NCBI RefSeq assembly: GCF_000425425.1 | Contig: NZ_AUDK01000002.1 | Span: forward strand, 1 to 64,000 | DNA length: 64,000 bases | From: Flavobacterium daejeonense DSM 17708 | Lineage (GTDB): Bacteria > Bacteroidota > Bacteroidia > Flavobacteriales > Flavobacteriaceae | Reading direction: 5' to 3' | Shown: one piece after another, positions 6,868-15,314 of the stretch | Layout of the letters: every line of letters begins with the position of its first letter | Position numbering within the stretch: position 1 is the first letter of the stretch | The notes under the pieces: model-generated | Seen by the model: only the letters and a program-made list of their open reading frames with translations | Told to the model about the DNA's origin: nothing | Databases searched by the model: none | Position numbers and translations under genes: made by a program

Positions 6868-7701
6868 ATGAGGCAATATATCGAAGCTTTTATTAGTCCT
6901 CATGGTGAAATAGCTTTTGTGGATCATTTAGGGTTTGAATCAAGAAGTGAGTCAACAATGGCTTTGTTTAAGGAAGCGTTTGATCAGATAAAAGATAAAA
7001 CAACACTAAAAACAAAGCATTTTTATATTAGTACTGATGATGTTTCTTCAAAAATAAACAATACATTAACTTTTGGTTACACAAATTCGAATGATGTTAT
7101 ATTGTGTCCGGATTTTACTTTTGATAAATGGTTGGAATGTGGTATAGTTGCATATAATAAAACCATAAAAAAAATAATAGATGAAGGGAATAATAAATAT
7201 ACGGTAGAAAAGCTTTTTTGGATAGGGAATCTTAATACTCAACCATTGCGTTATGAATTATTAAGATTAGGTAATTTATTTGATAACAAAATGGAGATAG
7301 TTCCTATGGAATGGAAAAGAATTTTTCACAAAGGAAGTATGCATGATTTTACAAAATTTACAAGCCTTGAAAATCATACAAAATATAAATATTTAATAGA
7401 TTGTGGTGCAAGAGGATTTAGTGGTAGATTGAAATTTTTGCTATATACAAACAGACCTTTGTTTTTGGTAAATAGAGATAAAAATAAACAAGAATATTTT
7501 TATGATAAACTTGTCCCATTCAAACATTTTATACCAGTAAAAGAAGATTTAAGTGATTTAATTTTCCAATTAGAGTGGGCGGAAAATAATTATGCAGATG
7601 CAATTGCCATTGCAGATAATGCTAGAAAATTTGCGATAGAGAATTTAAGTAAAAAAAGTGTTATTGAATATCTTACTAATCAATGGATTAATTATTTGTA
7701 A
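6868..7701 (+). CDS. GT90 (CAP10/POGLUT-like) O-glycosyltransferase
   Basis: The 277-residue protein matches the GT90 family shared with animal protein O-glucosyltransferases and cryptococcal CAP10. The signature region is YKYLIDCGARGFSGRLKFLL (about 173-192), followed by RPLFLVNRD, FYDKLVPFKHFIPVKEDLSD, and a terminal helix ending in a conserved Trp. No signal peptide is visible, so it probably acts in the cytoplasm on a nucleotide-sugar donor. A 137-bp gap separates it from the previous gene, so it may have its own promoter. In bacteria, GT90 genes usually lie in LPS or capsule clusters. Here the acceptor could be a glycan or the cassette protein. Confidence 0.75.
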   Translation: MRQYIEAFISPHGEIAFVDHLGFESRSESTMALFKEAFDQIKDKTTLKTKHFYISTDDVSSKINNTLTFGYTNSNDVILCPDFTFDKWLECGIVAYNKTIKKIIDEGNNKYTVEKLFWIGNLNTQPLRYELLRLGNLFDNKMEIVPMEWKRIFHKGSMHDFTKFTSLENHTKYKYLIDCGARGFSGRLKFLLYTNRPLFLVNRDKNKQEYFYDKLVPFKHFIPVKEDLSDLIFQLEWAENNYADAIAIADNARKFAIENLSKKSVIEYLTNQWINYL

Positions 7702-7740
7702 TATTTTTTTATTATATAAATTATAAGGACATTAAAAAAA

Positions 7741-8517
7741 ATGAAACAAGTATTTTTATTTTTATCCTGTCAGTTGTCAAAAACTGCAATTGATACCTTT
7801 ACTAAAATTTACAAAACAACAAAGTCTAAAAAACACACAACATATCTTTTATATCATTTAAAAGGCAATAATCAACAAAAGGAGATAGATGATGAAGATG
7901 TTTTTTATTTTACAGATAATATATTAACTGACTTTAATTACAAATCTTTAGGAGAAAAATTAATTCCGGGAAATAATCATTTCCCTTTATTAAAGTTCTA
8001 TAAGGAAAATCCTGATTATGATTATTATTGGTGTATTGAAGATGATGTGCGGTATACAGGAAATTGGGCTCATTTTTTTGAGTACTTTGAAAATTTCGAT
8101 AAATCTTTTATCAGTTCTCATATTCAAAGATTTGTTGATGATCCATACTGGCCATGGTGGGGCACATTAGCATACAATGGCATGACATTAAAAAAAAAAT
8201 ATTTTATACGGTCATTTAACCCAATATATCGAATCTCTAAAGAAGCGCTAAGTTTTATTGATCAAGAATTATTAAATGGATGGCAAGGACATCATGAGGT
8301 ATTACTTCCGACTCTCTTGTACGCTGGAGGGTTTGAAATAATGGATTTTGGGGGTAAAGGAGAATTTGTATCAAATGGAGATGAAGATAAATTTTATTTT
8401 GGAAATTATATCCAAAATAGCGATATAGAAAACACAGCATCAACTTTTAGATGGAGACCTATTCATGAAAAAATGGGAGAAATACCTAATAAACTATATC
8501 ATCCTGTAAAAGATTAA
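7741..8517 (+). CDS. Glycosyltransferase-like protein (DUF3405-type)
   Basis: The 258-residue protein has a central YYWCIEDDVRYTGNW segment (about 96-110) with acidic residues resembling the DxD of GT-A enzymes, followed by a Trp-rich WPWWGTLAYNG loop and a conserved C-terminal half (ELLNGWQGHHEVLLPTLL). This resembles DUF3405 proteins, which are taken to be glycosyltransferases. It ends convergently with glf, the stops overlapping. It is the intact source of the truncated copies at 1-51 and 2495-2854, so its 3' end is the recombination hot spot of the locus. Confidence 0.65.
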   Translation: MKQVFLFLSCQLSKTAIDTFTKIYKTTKSKKHTTYLLYHLKGNNQQKEIDDEDVFYFTDNILTDFNYKSLGEKLIPGNNHFPLLKFYKENPDYDYYWCIEDDVRYTGNWAHFFEYFENFDKSFISSHIQRFVDDPYWPWWGTLAYNGMTLKKKYFIRSFNPIYRISKEALSFIDQELLNGWQGHHEVLLPTLLYAGGFEIMDFGGKGEFVSNGDEDKFYFGNYIQNSDIENTASTFRWRPIHEKMGEIPNKLYHPVKD

Positions 8518-8592
8518 AAAGTTTCTTTTAATGCTTTTGTTTTTGTAAGTGCAGATGCAATAACTTGGTGCATGTCATAATATTTATATTCC
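8242..8592. repeat. Intact donor of the cassette-border repeat
   Basis: This is the native convergent junction between the glycosyltransferase and glf genes. The same sequence is found at 2579-2929 and, more diverged, at 1-126. Only here does the glf part continue into a full glf gene, which marks this copy as the original. Confidence 0.85.
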
Positions 8593-9623
8593 GCTAATCT
8601 TCCTCCAAAGATTACATTAGGTTCATTCTTTACTAATTTATTGTATTGTTTAAGTTTCTCGGTGTTAGCAGCATCGTTTATAGGATAGTAAGCTTCCATA
8701 CCCGGTTTCCATTCCTGGGGATATTCTTTGGTTACAACAGTTCCAGATTGTTTACTGAATTCAAAGTGTTTGTGTTCTATGATACGAGTATAAGGAATCG
8801 TTTTTTCGGTAAAATTCATGACGGAAACACCTTGGTAGTTCGGTTGATTCATGTACTCATGTTCAAAACGTAAACTTCGATATTCTAAATGTCCAAATTT
8901 ATAATTATAAAATTCATCCAGTTTACCTGTATAAACTACACGATCAGCTAATCTGGAAAGTTTATCTCGATTTTCAAAAAAATCAACACCTGTTTTTACT
9001 TCGATACCAGCTAAAAGTCCATCTATTAATTTATTATACCCCCCAATTGGGATTCCCTGATATTTATCGGTAAAATAATTGTTATCAAAAGTAAATCTTA
9101 CAGGTAGTCGCTTAATGATAAACGTTGGAAGATCTATAGCTTTTCGACCCCATTGTTTTTCAGTATATCCTTTTATTAATATTTCATAAATATCTTTACC
9201 TACCATGTTTATGGCTTGTTCCTCTAAATTTGATGGAGTAGTAAATCCAGCTGTATCAACTTGATTCTTGATTTTTTCTAAAATTTCAACAGGACTTTTA
9301 ATTTTCCATAATTGATAAAAAGTATTCATGTTGAAAGGTAAATTATATAGATCTCCCTTATAATTTGCTAATGGAGAATATATGAAATTGTTGAACTCTA
9401 CATAAGAATTCACATAATCCCAAATTTTTTTATCATTTGTATGAAATATATGTGGACCATATTTATGAATATTTATACCTTCTTTATTTTCACAATAAAC
9501 ATTTCCTCCAGTATGGTTTCTTTTATCTATAACAAGGCATTTTTTGCCTACATTTGTCATTTCTCGTGCAAATACAGCACCGTATAAACCAGATCCAACA
9601 ATTAGAAAATCGTAATTTTTCAT
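8514..9623 (-). CDS. glf: UDP-galactopyranose mutase
   Basis: The 369-residue flavoenzyme interconverts UDP-galactopyranose and UDP-galactofuranose in the cytoplasm. The FAD-binding start is visible (VGSGLYGAVFAREM, about 8-21), followed by GGNVYCENKEGINIHKYGPH and FHTNDKKIWDYV, typical of Glf, and the C-terminal FGGRLAEYKYYDMHQVIASAL. Length is normal for the family. The upstream DUF707 gene overlaps its start by one base (TAATG), so the two form an operon. Its presence implies that a galactofuranose-containing glycan is made here. Its last 26 codons have been copied into both cassette borders. Confidence 0.95.
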   Translation of the reverse strand: MKNYDFLIVGSGLYGAVFAREMTNVGKKCLVIDKRNHTGGNVYCENKEGINIHKYGPHIFHTNDKKIWDYVNSYVEFNNFIYSPLANYKGDLYNLPFNMNTFYQLWKIKSPVEILEKIKNQVDTAGFTTPSNLEEQAINMVGKDIYEILIKGYTEKQWGRKAIDLPTFIIKRLPVRFTFDNNYFTDKYQGIPIGGYNKLIDGLLAGIEVKTGVDFFENRDKLSRLADRVVYTGKLDEFYNYKFGHLEYRSLRFEHEYMNQPNYQGVSVMNFTEKTIPYTRIIEHKHFEFSKQSGTVVTKEYPQEWKPGMEAYYPINDAANTEKLKQYNKLVKNEPNVIFGGRLAEYKYYDMHQVIASALTKTKALKETF

Positions 9624-10273
9624 TATACTGTTTGTGTGATATAAATATTAAAGTTTAAATTATATTTTTTCATATAATTAAACAGTTCTTGGCGATGGTC
9701 GGATTGTACAGGCCTGGTATGTTCAGAAGTTATATCATCAATGATAGCCATATTCATTTGAGTATAGTCCAGAATTTTTCCCCAATGGTAATCAATCCCC
9801 CAACCACTAATTGTTTCATCAAAAGTAAATAAGACTTTTTTCAGTGCTTCTCTGGAAAAACAAGGCTGCATTATTTCGACAAAATTAGTATAACGAAGAA
9901 TTGAATCTTCTTGTCTTTTAGTATGGCGATAGGATAAAAATGAATTAGCTATAGCGGGCTGTGCTGCTGCCAATTGATATTTTTTCATCAATATGAAAAG
10001 TTTTTGGATGCTAGCGCTGTCTATTGAAATATCATCATCCGGCATGTAAAAATAATCGTACTGTTCAATTAATTCAGGATTATTACATAAATAATTATAT
10101 ATCAATTTAAATTTATAACCTTTGGATGCTGTGACATAAGGACTGTCATTTTTAAATAATTCATAAGAATCGTCATAAACAATTAAGTGTAGATCAAATG
10201 TAGAGCGTTTACTAATCCATTGGCGATGTAAACTCGTTGCTCCAACGGTAGCTATTACACAGTGTTTATTCAT
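9623..10273 (-). CDS. DUF707-like putative glycosyltransferase
   Basis: The 216-residue protein begins with CVIATVGATSLHRQW and contains YDYFYMPDDDISID (acidic DDD cluster, about residues 74-87) and ISGWGIDYHWG near the C-terminus, a combination seen in DUF707 proteins with a GT-A-like fold. There is no signal peptide. It is coupled to glf downstream, so it may transfer galactofuranose or another sugar in the same glycan. The donor and acceptor cannot be read from the sequence. Confidence 0.65.
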   Translation of the reverse strand: MNKHCVIATVGATSLHRQWISKRSTFDLHLIVYDDSYELFKNDSPYVTASKGYKFKLIYNYLCNNPELIEQYDYFYMPDDDISIDSASIQKLFILMKKYQLAAAQPAIANSFLSYRHTKRQEDSILRYTNFVEIMQPCFSREALKKVLFTFDETISGWGIDYHWGKILDYTQMNMAIIDDITSEHTRPVQSDHRQELFNYMKKYNLNFNIYITQTV

Positions 10274-10423
10274 TGTTAAATTTATTTTGCTAAATCAGAA
10301 ATCAAATATATGTTTTTTATTACAAAAAAGCATACTTAATTTAAAAATTATATTTGACGAAATTCGATTCAAAACTCCATTGCTGATTCTTAAAATAATT
10401 ACTTTTGTCTCCAAATTGTGAAT

Positions 10424-11290
10424 ATGGAATCCAAACAATTAAAATGGTTTTATTTACTGGTTCTTTCTTTAATTTGGGGTAGTTCCTTTATTTTAATAAA
10501 GAAAGGCTTGTTAGGCTTATCGGCTATTCAGGTAGGTTCGTTACGGATTATTTTTGCTTCTTTTTTTCTGTTGCTAATTGGGTTTAAAAGTCTAAAGCTG
10601 ATTCCGAAATCCAAATGGAAATACATTGCTGTAACGGCTCTTTTCGGGACTTTTTTTCCGGCTTTTTTGTTTGCTGTTGCTCAAACGGAATTAGACAGTT
10701 CGGAGACTTCAATTTTGAATTCTTTGACACCTTTGAATACATTGGCAATTGGAGTGTTGTTTTTTGGGATTGATTTTCAACGAAAACAACTTTGGGGTTT
10801 GTTAATCGGGCTTTTAGGGAGTTTGCTTTTGGTTTATAATGGTGCGCAAAACAATCCGGAACAAAACTATTATTATGCTTTGTTGATTATTATGGCTTCT
10901 TTTAGTTATGCTACCAATGTCAATTTGATAAAAAAACATTTGTCCGATATAAGTCCGGTAAGTATTACGACGGGGAATTTTGTGGTGCTTTTGATGCCTG
11001 CAATACTTATTTTGGTTTTTTCAGATTTTCCGGAGCAAATTCATTTGGAGAAAACACAAAGAGCAGTTTGTTTTATACTGATTTTGGGTGTTTTGGGTAC
11101 CGGGATTGCGAATATTCTTTTCTTTAAACTAATACAGATTGCTTCTGCTGTTTTTGCTGCATCGGTAACTTATTTAATTCCTGTTGTAGCACTCTTTTGG
11201 GGATTGTTGGATAATGAAATCCTGACTCCCGTTCAGTTTTTTGGAGCCTTTATTATTTTAATCGGAGTGTATTTGAGTGCGAGGAAATAA
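10424..11290 (+). CDS. EamA/DMT-family transporter
   Basis: The 288-residue protein has ten hydrophobic segments in two repeated halves. Each half carries the DMT signature: LIWGSSFILIKKGL near the start, and FGAFIILIGVYLSARK at the end of the second EamA domain. I prefer the ATG of MESKQLKWF over the GTG two codons upstream. It is an inner-membrane exporter-type permease whose substrate (metabolite or amino acid) is unknown. It is monocistronic, flanked by a 150-bp gap upstream and convergent with the peptidase pair. Confidence 0.85.
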   Translation: MESKQLKWFYLLVLSLIWGSSFILIKKGLLGLSAIQVGSLRIIFASFFLLLIGFKSLKLIPKSKWKYIAVTALFGTFFPAFLFAVAQTELDSSETSILNSLTPLNTLAIGVLFFGIDFQRKQLWGLLIGLLGSLLLVYNGAQNNPEQNYYYALLIIMASFSYATNVNLIKKHLSDISPVSITTGNFVVLLMPAILILVFSDFPEQIHLEKTQRAVCFILILGVLGTGIANILFFKLIQIASAVFAASVTYLIPVVALFWGLLDNEILTPVQFFGAFIILIGVYLSARK

Positions 11291-11360
11291 GGAGTTGAAG
11301 GGTATGAGTTAAACAGCTTGAACTTCTAACTCATAACCTGTAACTATTACTATTTATCTG

Positions 11361-12776
11361 TTATTCAAAAACCGGTTTTTCAACAGGATTAGCATATTTG
11401 TCAAAATAGAAAATAGGAATGTTGAGTTTTTCCAGTGCAGGGATAACTTCTTTGCCTTTTCCTACGATTATTATTCGGGAGTTATCGAGTAAGAAATATT
11501 TATTAGCGGCCGCTATAACATCTTCTTTGGTAACGGCGTTGATGGTTTTGATGTAGTTTTCGTAAAAATCAGCCGGAAGTTCCTCGATTTCTGTGTTTAG
11601 GGCGTATCGTGCTACCGATTCCGGTTTTTCGGCTTTCATTACAAAACGACCAATGTAACCTGCTTTGGCACTTTCAAGGGCTTCGGTTGTCACCTTTTCG
11701 GTTCTTATTTTTTTGATTTCTTTGATGAATTCTACAACAGCACTGTCGGTTACATTGTTTTTTACGGCTGAAGTTGAGCGAATACTGGTTACGTGTTTTC
11801 CTGCTCCAATATTCGAACTTGCTCCGTAGGTCCAACCATGCGTTTCTCTTAAATTCATGTTTAGGTAACTGTTAAAACCGCCGCCTAAAATGTAACTGGC
11901 AATAACGGTTGGGAAGAAATCTTTGTCGTTCATTTTTAAGCGATATGAGTTTACAACGGAAATATCCGATTGAACGGCATTGGGAACATCCACAAAGTTG
12001 ATTTGGATGTTGGTTACATTTTTGGGATCCGGATAAGTAATATCGTTGTTGGATGTTTTTTTCCAGGAACCAAAAAGTTGCACTACAAGTGGTTTTATTT
12101 CTTCGAATTTAATGTCGCCTACAATGGCTAAATAGGCGTTTTGAGGAACAAAATGTGCCTGATAGTTTTTTATGACATCTTCTAATGTGATGTTTGACAG
12201 GGTACTTTCGGTGATGAATTCGCCTAAAGGATGATTTTTTCCATAAGTTAAAGCGTTGACTACTCTGCCGGCAATTGCTGAAACACTTTTTTCCTGAGAG
12301 CGCAAGCTTTCAATTAATTTGGCTTTTTCTTTGTCAAGTTCTTCCTGAGTAAAATTAGGGGCTAAAGCTCCGTAAGAAAGAAGCTCTAAAGTTCTTTTTG
12401 CAAATTTAGACAGGGCGCTGGCGTGAGCGCTGCCGGAGCTAAAAGACATGTTAGCGCCCATGAAATCAACCTCTTCGTTAAAGTCTTCTTTGGAAATTTT
12501 GGTGCTTCCGTTACCTATTAAATTGCTACACAATTCATCGACTCCTTTTTTATTGCCTTCGGCAAATGGAGGGGTGTCTATCGTGAGGTTGAAAGTTACT
12601 TTGGGTAGTTTGTGGTTTTCAACAACCATAACTTTAAGTCCGTTGGCTAAGGTAAAAGTTTGTGGTTTTTTTAGATGCACTACAGGAGGTTTTCCTGCTG
12701 TAGGTTGTTTACGGTCTTGTGCTGGCATGATTGCGGTAACTAATATTAGAATGAGTAATATACTTGATTTCTTCAT
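11361..12776 (-). CDS. M16-family peptidase, non-catalytic subunit
   Basis: The 471-residue product has a signal peptide (ILLILILVTAIMPAQD) and the two-domain M16 fold. Where active enzymes have HxxEH, this one reads GVDELCSNLIGNGST, so the zinc site is absent. The R/Y-type element near the C-terminal half (THGWTYGASS) is kept. Such a protein pairs with the active subunit encoded just upstream (13-bp gap), as in the M16B heterodimers, where the inactive chain helps bind substrate. Location is periplasmic, probably with a role in peptide turnover. Confidence 0.85.
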   Translation of the reverse strand: MKKSSILLILILVTAIMPAQDRKQPTAGKPPVVHLKKPQTFTLANGLKVMVVENHKLPKVTFNLTIDTPPFAEGNKKGVDELCSNLIGNGSTKISKEDFNEEVDFMGANMSFSSGSAHASALSKFAKRTLELLSYGALAPNFTQEELDKEKAKLIESLRSQEKSVSAIAGRVVNALTYGKNHPLGEFITESTLSNITLEDVIKNYQAHFVPQNAYLAIVGDIKFEEIKPLVVQLFGSWKKTSNNDITYPDPKNVTNIQINFVDVPNAVQSDISVVNSYRLKMNDKDFFPTVIASYILGGGFNSYLNMNLRETHGWTYGASSNIGAGKHVTSIRSTSAVKNNVTDSAVVEFIKEIKKIRTEKVTTEALESAKAGYIGRFVMKAEKPESVARYALNTEIEELPADFYENYIKTINAVTKEDVIAAANKYFLLDNSRIIIVGKGKEVIPALEKLNIPIFYFDKYANPVEKPVFE

Positions 12777-12789
12777 GGTTCGAAAGGAC

Positions 12790-14115
12790 TTAGTTTTCGT
12801 TTTTTTCCGGTGTAGGAATGTAATCCAATAGTAAGCGTTGGTTTGGATTCAGGTATTTTTTTGCTGCTGCTCTGATTTCTTCTCTGGTGATGGAATGATA
12901 AATGTTGATGTCGTTATTAATAAGATTTACATCTCCGTATAACAGGTAATATTTGGCTAGATTTTCGGCAATTCCTTCCACGTTTGAATTGTCGTTTACA
13001 TAAAGATTCTCAAACTGATTCAGAAGTTTTTGATAATCTCTATCGGAGATTAAATCCGTTTGTAGTTTGGCTATTTCTTCGTCAATTTCCTGAAGTAAAT
13101 CCTGACCGGTGTAGTTGGTCATCGGTAATCCGTAAACTATGTACATGCCGTAGTCTTCTTCGTTAAAACTCACGGCGCCAATTTGAAGTGCTTTTTTCTT
13201 CTCGTCCACTATTTTTTTATACAGTTTAGAACTTTTTCCGTCGCTTAAATAGGCGGAGATAAAATCTAAAGCGCGTGCATCTCTGGTTTTCATAGAAGGG
13301 GTGCGGTAAGCCGAGATAATCATCGGAATTTGGATATTGGGATCGATGTGAGTGGCTTTTATGGTTTCGGTAATTGGTTTTTCAACAAATTTTTCTCTTA
13401 CAATATCATTTCCTTTTTTGATTGGTCCAAAATAATTTTGAATCCATTCTTTGGCTTGTTTTTGTTCAAAATCCCCGGCAACTACTAAAACGGCATTGTT
13501 TGGAACGTAGAATTTTTCGTTAAAAGCCTTGAAGTCTTCCAGCTTGGCGGCTTCTAAATGTTCGGTAGAACCAATCGTGGTCCAACGATAAGGATGGTTT
13601 GCAAATAGGTTTTTTTTAACCGCTTCAATAATTCTTCCGTAGGGTTGATTGTCGTAGCGTGAATTTTTTTCTTCTTTGATAACTTCTTTTTGAGTGTCAA
13701 CTCCTATTTGGTTAATAATAGGATGCATCAGTCTTTCGGATTCCATCCAAAGTGCCAGTTCTAAATTATTAGATGGGAAAACTTCGTAGTAATAAGTTCG
13801 GTCGTCGGAAGTGTTAGCATTGTTTACTCCGCCATTAGAAGTTACGATGTTAAACCATTCGCCTCTTTTGATGTTTTTTGTTCCTTCAAATAATAAATGT
13901 TCAAAGAAGTGTGCAAAGCCTGTTTTGTTAGGGTTCTCGTCTTTAGATCCTACGTGATACATTACCGAAGTGATTACTACCGGTGCGCTATTGTCCTGAT
14001 GTAAGATAACATGTAGCCCATTGTCGAGGTTGTATTCTTCGAAGTTTATTTTTTGAGCTGTGACAGCACCGCTGAGTAAAAGTGTAGAACTAATTGACAT
14101 TATTAATTTTTTCAT
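12790..14115 (-). CDS. M16-family zinc peptidase, catalytic subunit
   Basis: The 441-residue protein has a signal peptide (LIMSISSTLLLSGAVTAQ) and the inverted zinc motif HFFEHLLFEGT (HxxEH, about 67-77), followed by the distal Glu in EVIKEEKNSRYDNQ. A second, inactive M16 domain fills the C-terminal half, including YGMYIVYGLPM. It should act in the periplasm on peptides. The partner gene directly downstream lacks HxxEH, which supports an active/inactive heterodimer made from one transcript. Confidence 0.9.
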   Translation of the reverse strand: MKKLIMSISSTLLLSGAVTAQKINFEEYNLDNGLHVILHQDNSAPVVITSVMYHVGSKDENPNKTGFAHFFEHLLFEGTKNIKRGEWFNIVTSNGGVNNANTSDDRTYYYEVFPSNNLELALWMESERLMHPIINQIGVDTQKEVIKEEKNSRYDNQPYGRIIEAVKKNLFANHPYRWTTIGSTEHLEAAKLEDFKAFNEKFYVPNNAVLVVAGDFEQKQAKEWIQNYFGPIKKGNDIVREKFVEKPITETIKATHIDPNIQIPMIISAYRTPSMKTRDARALDFISAYLSDGKSSKLYKKIVDEKKKALQIGAVSFNEEDYGMYIVYGLPMTNYTGQDLLQEIDEEIAKLQTDLISDRDYQKLLNQFENLYVNDNSNVEGIAENLAKYYLLYGDVNLINNDINIYHSITREEIRAAAKKYLNPNQRLLLDYIPTPEKNEN

Positions 14116-14296
14116 ATAGATTAATAAAAAGGAGTTGACAATACACGGCTGTGTATTATTATTGTTTCAAAAATACCTTTTTTTAGTTTTGATTCGGTGA
14201 TTCTGGTTTTTTTAACAAAAATATAAGTCGGTTGTCCGTTTCTAAGGTGCTGAAAATAAAGTGCAAATGAGAGAAAATATTTTTTTAAATTAAGTG

Positions 14297-14327
14297 ATTG
14301 TGTGGTAAAAAAATAATTGTATATTTG
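14297..14327 (+). promoter_or_regulatory. Bacteroidota-type promoter of rplU-rpmA
   Basis: A TTG (14298-14300) is followed after 19 bases by TATATTTG (14320-14327), a full match to the TAnnTTTG -7 element of Bacteroidota sigma factors. The rplU start codon is 30 bases further on, leaving a short leader. Confidence 0.7.
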
Positions 14328-14357
14328 CAACCTTAAAAATCAATAAATCAATTTGGT

Positions 14358-14780
14358 ATGTATGCAATCGTAGAGATAGCAGGGCAACAATTCAAAGTAA
14401 GCAAAGACTTAAAGGTTTATGTTCACCGTTTAGCTAACGAAGAAGGATCAAAAATTTCTTTTGATAAAGTTCTTTTGTTAGATGACAATGGAAATGTAAC
14501 TTTAGGCGCCCCAGCTATAGAAGGTGCTTCAGTAGAAGCTAAAGTGTTACAACACTTAAAAGGAGACAAAGTTATCGTTTTCAAAAAGAAAAGAAGAAAA
14601 GGATACAAAAAAAGAAATGGTCACAGACAATATCTTACTCAAATTGTAATTGAAGGTATTACTGCAGCAGGTGCTAAAAAAGCGGCTTCTAAAAAAGCAG
14701 CAGCTGAAGCAACTGTAGAAACAGCTGAAGCTCCTAAGAAAAAAGCGGCTAAAGCTAAAAAAGAAGATACTCAAGAATAA
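14358..14780 (+). CDS. rplU: 50S ribosomal protein L21
   Basis: The N-terminal ~100 residues are standard L21 (MYAIVEIAGQQFKVSKDLKVYVHRL, then KVIVFKKKRRKGYKKRNGHRQ for 23S rRNA binding); those two stretches are quoted in pieces here. At 140 residues it is longer than the usual ~103. The extra ~40 residues form an Ala/Lys/Glu-rich tail (AAGAKKAASKKAAAEA...), common in Bacteroidota L21. rpmA follows 24 bases downstream, the usual L21-L27 pair. Confidence 0.97.
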   Translation: MYAIVEIAGQQFKVSKDLKVYVHRLANEEGSKISFDKVLLLDDNGNVTLGAPAIEGASVEAKVLQHLKGDKVIVFKKKRRKGYKKRNGHRQYLTQIVIEGITAAGAKKAASKKAAAEATVETAEAPKKKAAKAKKEDTQE

Positions 14781-14804
14781 TAACAATATTAAAACTTAAA
14801 CATC

Positions 14805-15071
14805 ATGGCTCACAAGAAAGGTGTCGGTAGTTCTAAGAATGGTAGAGAATCAGAATCGAAACGTTTAGGTGTTAAGATTTTTGGTGGACAAGCTGCTATC
14901 GCAGGGAACATCATCGTAAGACAAAGAGGTTCTAAACACAATCCAGGTGAAAATGTTTACATCAGTAAAGATCACACACTACACGCAAAAGTAGACGGAA
15001 TTGTGAAGTTCCAAAAGAAAAGAGATAACAAATCTTATGTTTCTATCCTTCCATTTGAAGTAGAAGCTTAA
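14805..15071 (+). CDS. rpmA: 50S ribosomal protein L27
   Basis: The 88-residue protein begins [16 protein letters not shown], the L27 N-terminus that reaches toward the peptidyl-transferase centre, and contains the conserved [16 protein letters not shown] stretch. There is no Firmicutes-like N-terminal cleavable extension. It is second in the rplU-rpmA operon and is followed by a clear intrinsic terminator. Confidence 0.98.
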   Translation: MAHKKGVGSSKNGRESESKRLGVKIFGGQAAIAGNIIVRQRGSKHNPGENVYISKDHTLHAKVDGIVKFQKKRDNKSYVSILPFEVEA

Positions 15072-15092
15072 TTGATTTTCTCAGAATTATTT

Positions 15093-15124
15093 AAAAAACC
15101 CATTCCTAATGAATGGGTTTTTTT
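15093..15124 (+). terminator. Intrinsic terminator of rplU-rpmA
   Basis: A 5-nt loop separates the perfect arms AACCCATTC and GAATGGGTT, flanked by an A run upstream and a T run downstream, 20-odd bases past the rpmA stop. Confidence 0.9.
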
Positions 15125-15243
15125 GTGTTTAAAGCTATGTGATGAGATTTTCATGGTTAATAAAAAGGAGTTAAGCTTGGTTGTGTAAAGCTAAATAGTG
15201 GAAATTAGATGCTTTTTTGCAAGCTTATTATCTCTAAGAAATA

Positions 15244-15283
15244 ATAAATCCCCTTGTTTTAAATGAGAAACAAGGGGATTTAT
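15244..15283 (-). terminator. Hairpin terminator downstream of the outer-membrane protein gene
   Basis: Perfect 16-bp arms (ATAAATCCCCTTGTTT and its complement) are separated by 8 bases. It lies between convergent genes, 31 bases past the stop of the leftward receptor-like gene. The A/T at the stem base could serve as a weak U tract in either direction. Confidence 0.75.
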
Positions 15284-15314
15284 CGTTGAAAACTGAATTA
15301 ATAATTATAGTAGC

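Noticed and set aside
1..8600. Transposon or integron as cause of the repeats
   Set aside because: No transposase, integrase, terminal inverted repeats or attC-like sites are visible. The repeat ends lie inside genes, which fits homologous or illegitimate recombination better.
14556..14786. Phe/Ser-rich minus-strand frame
   Set aside because: It is the shadow of the Lys/Ala-rich tail of rplU on the other strand.
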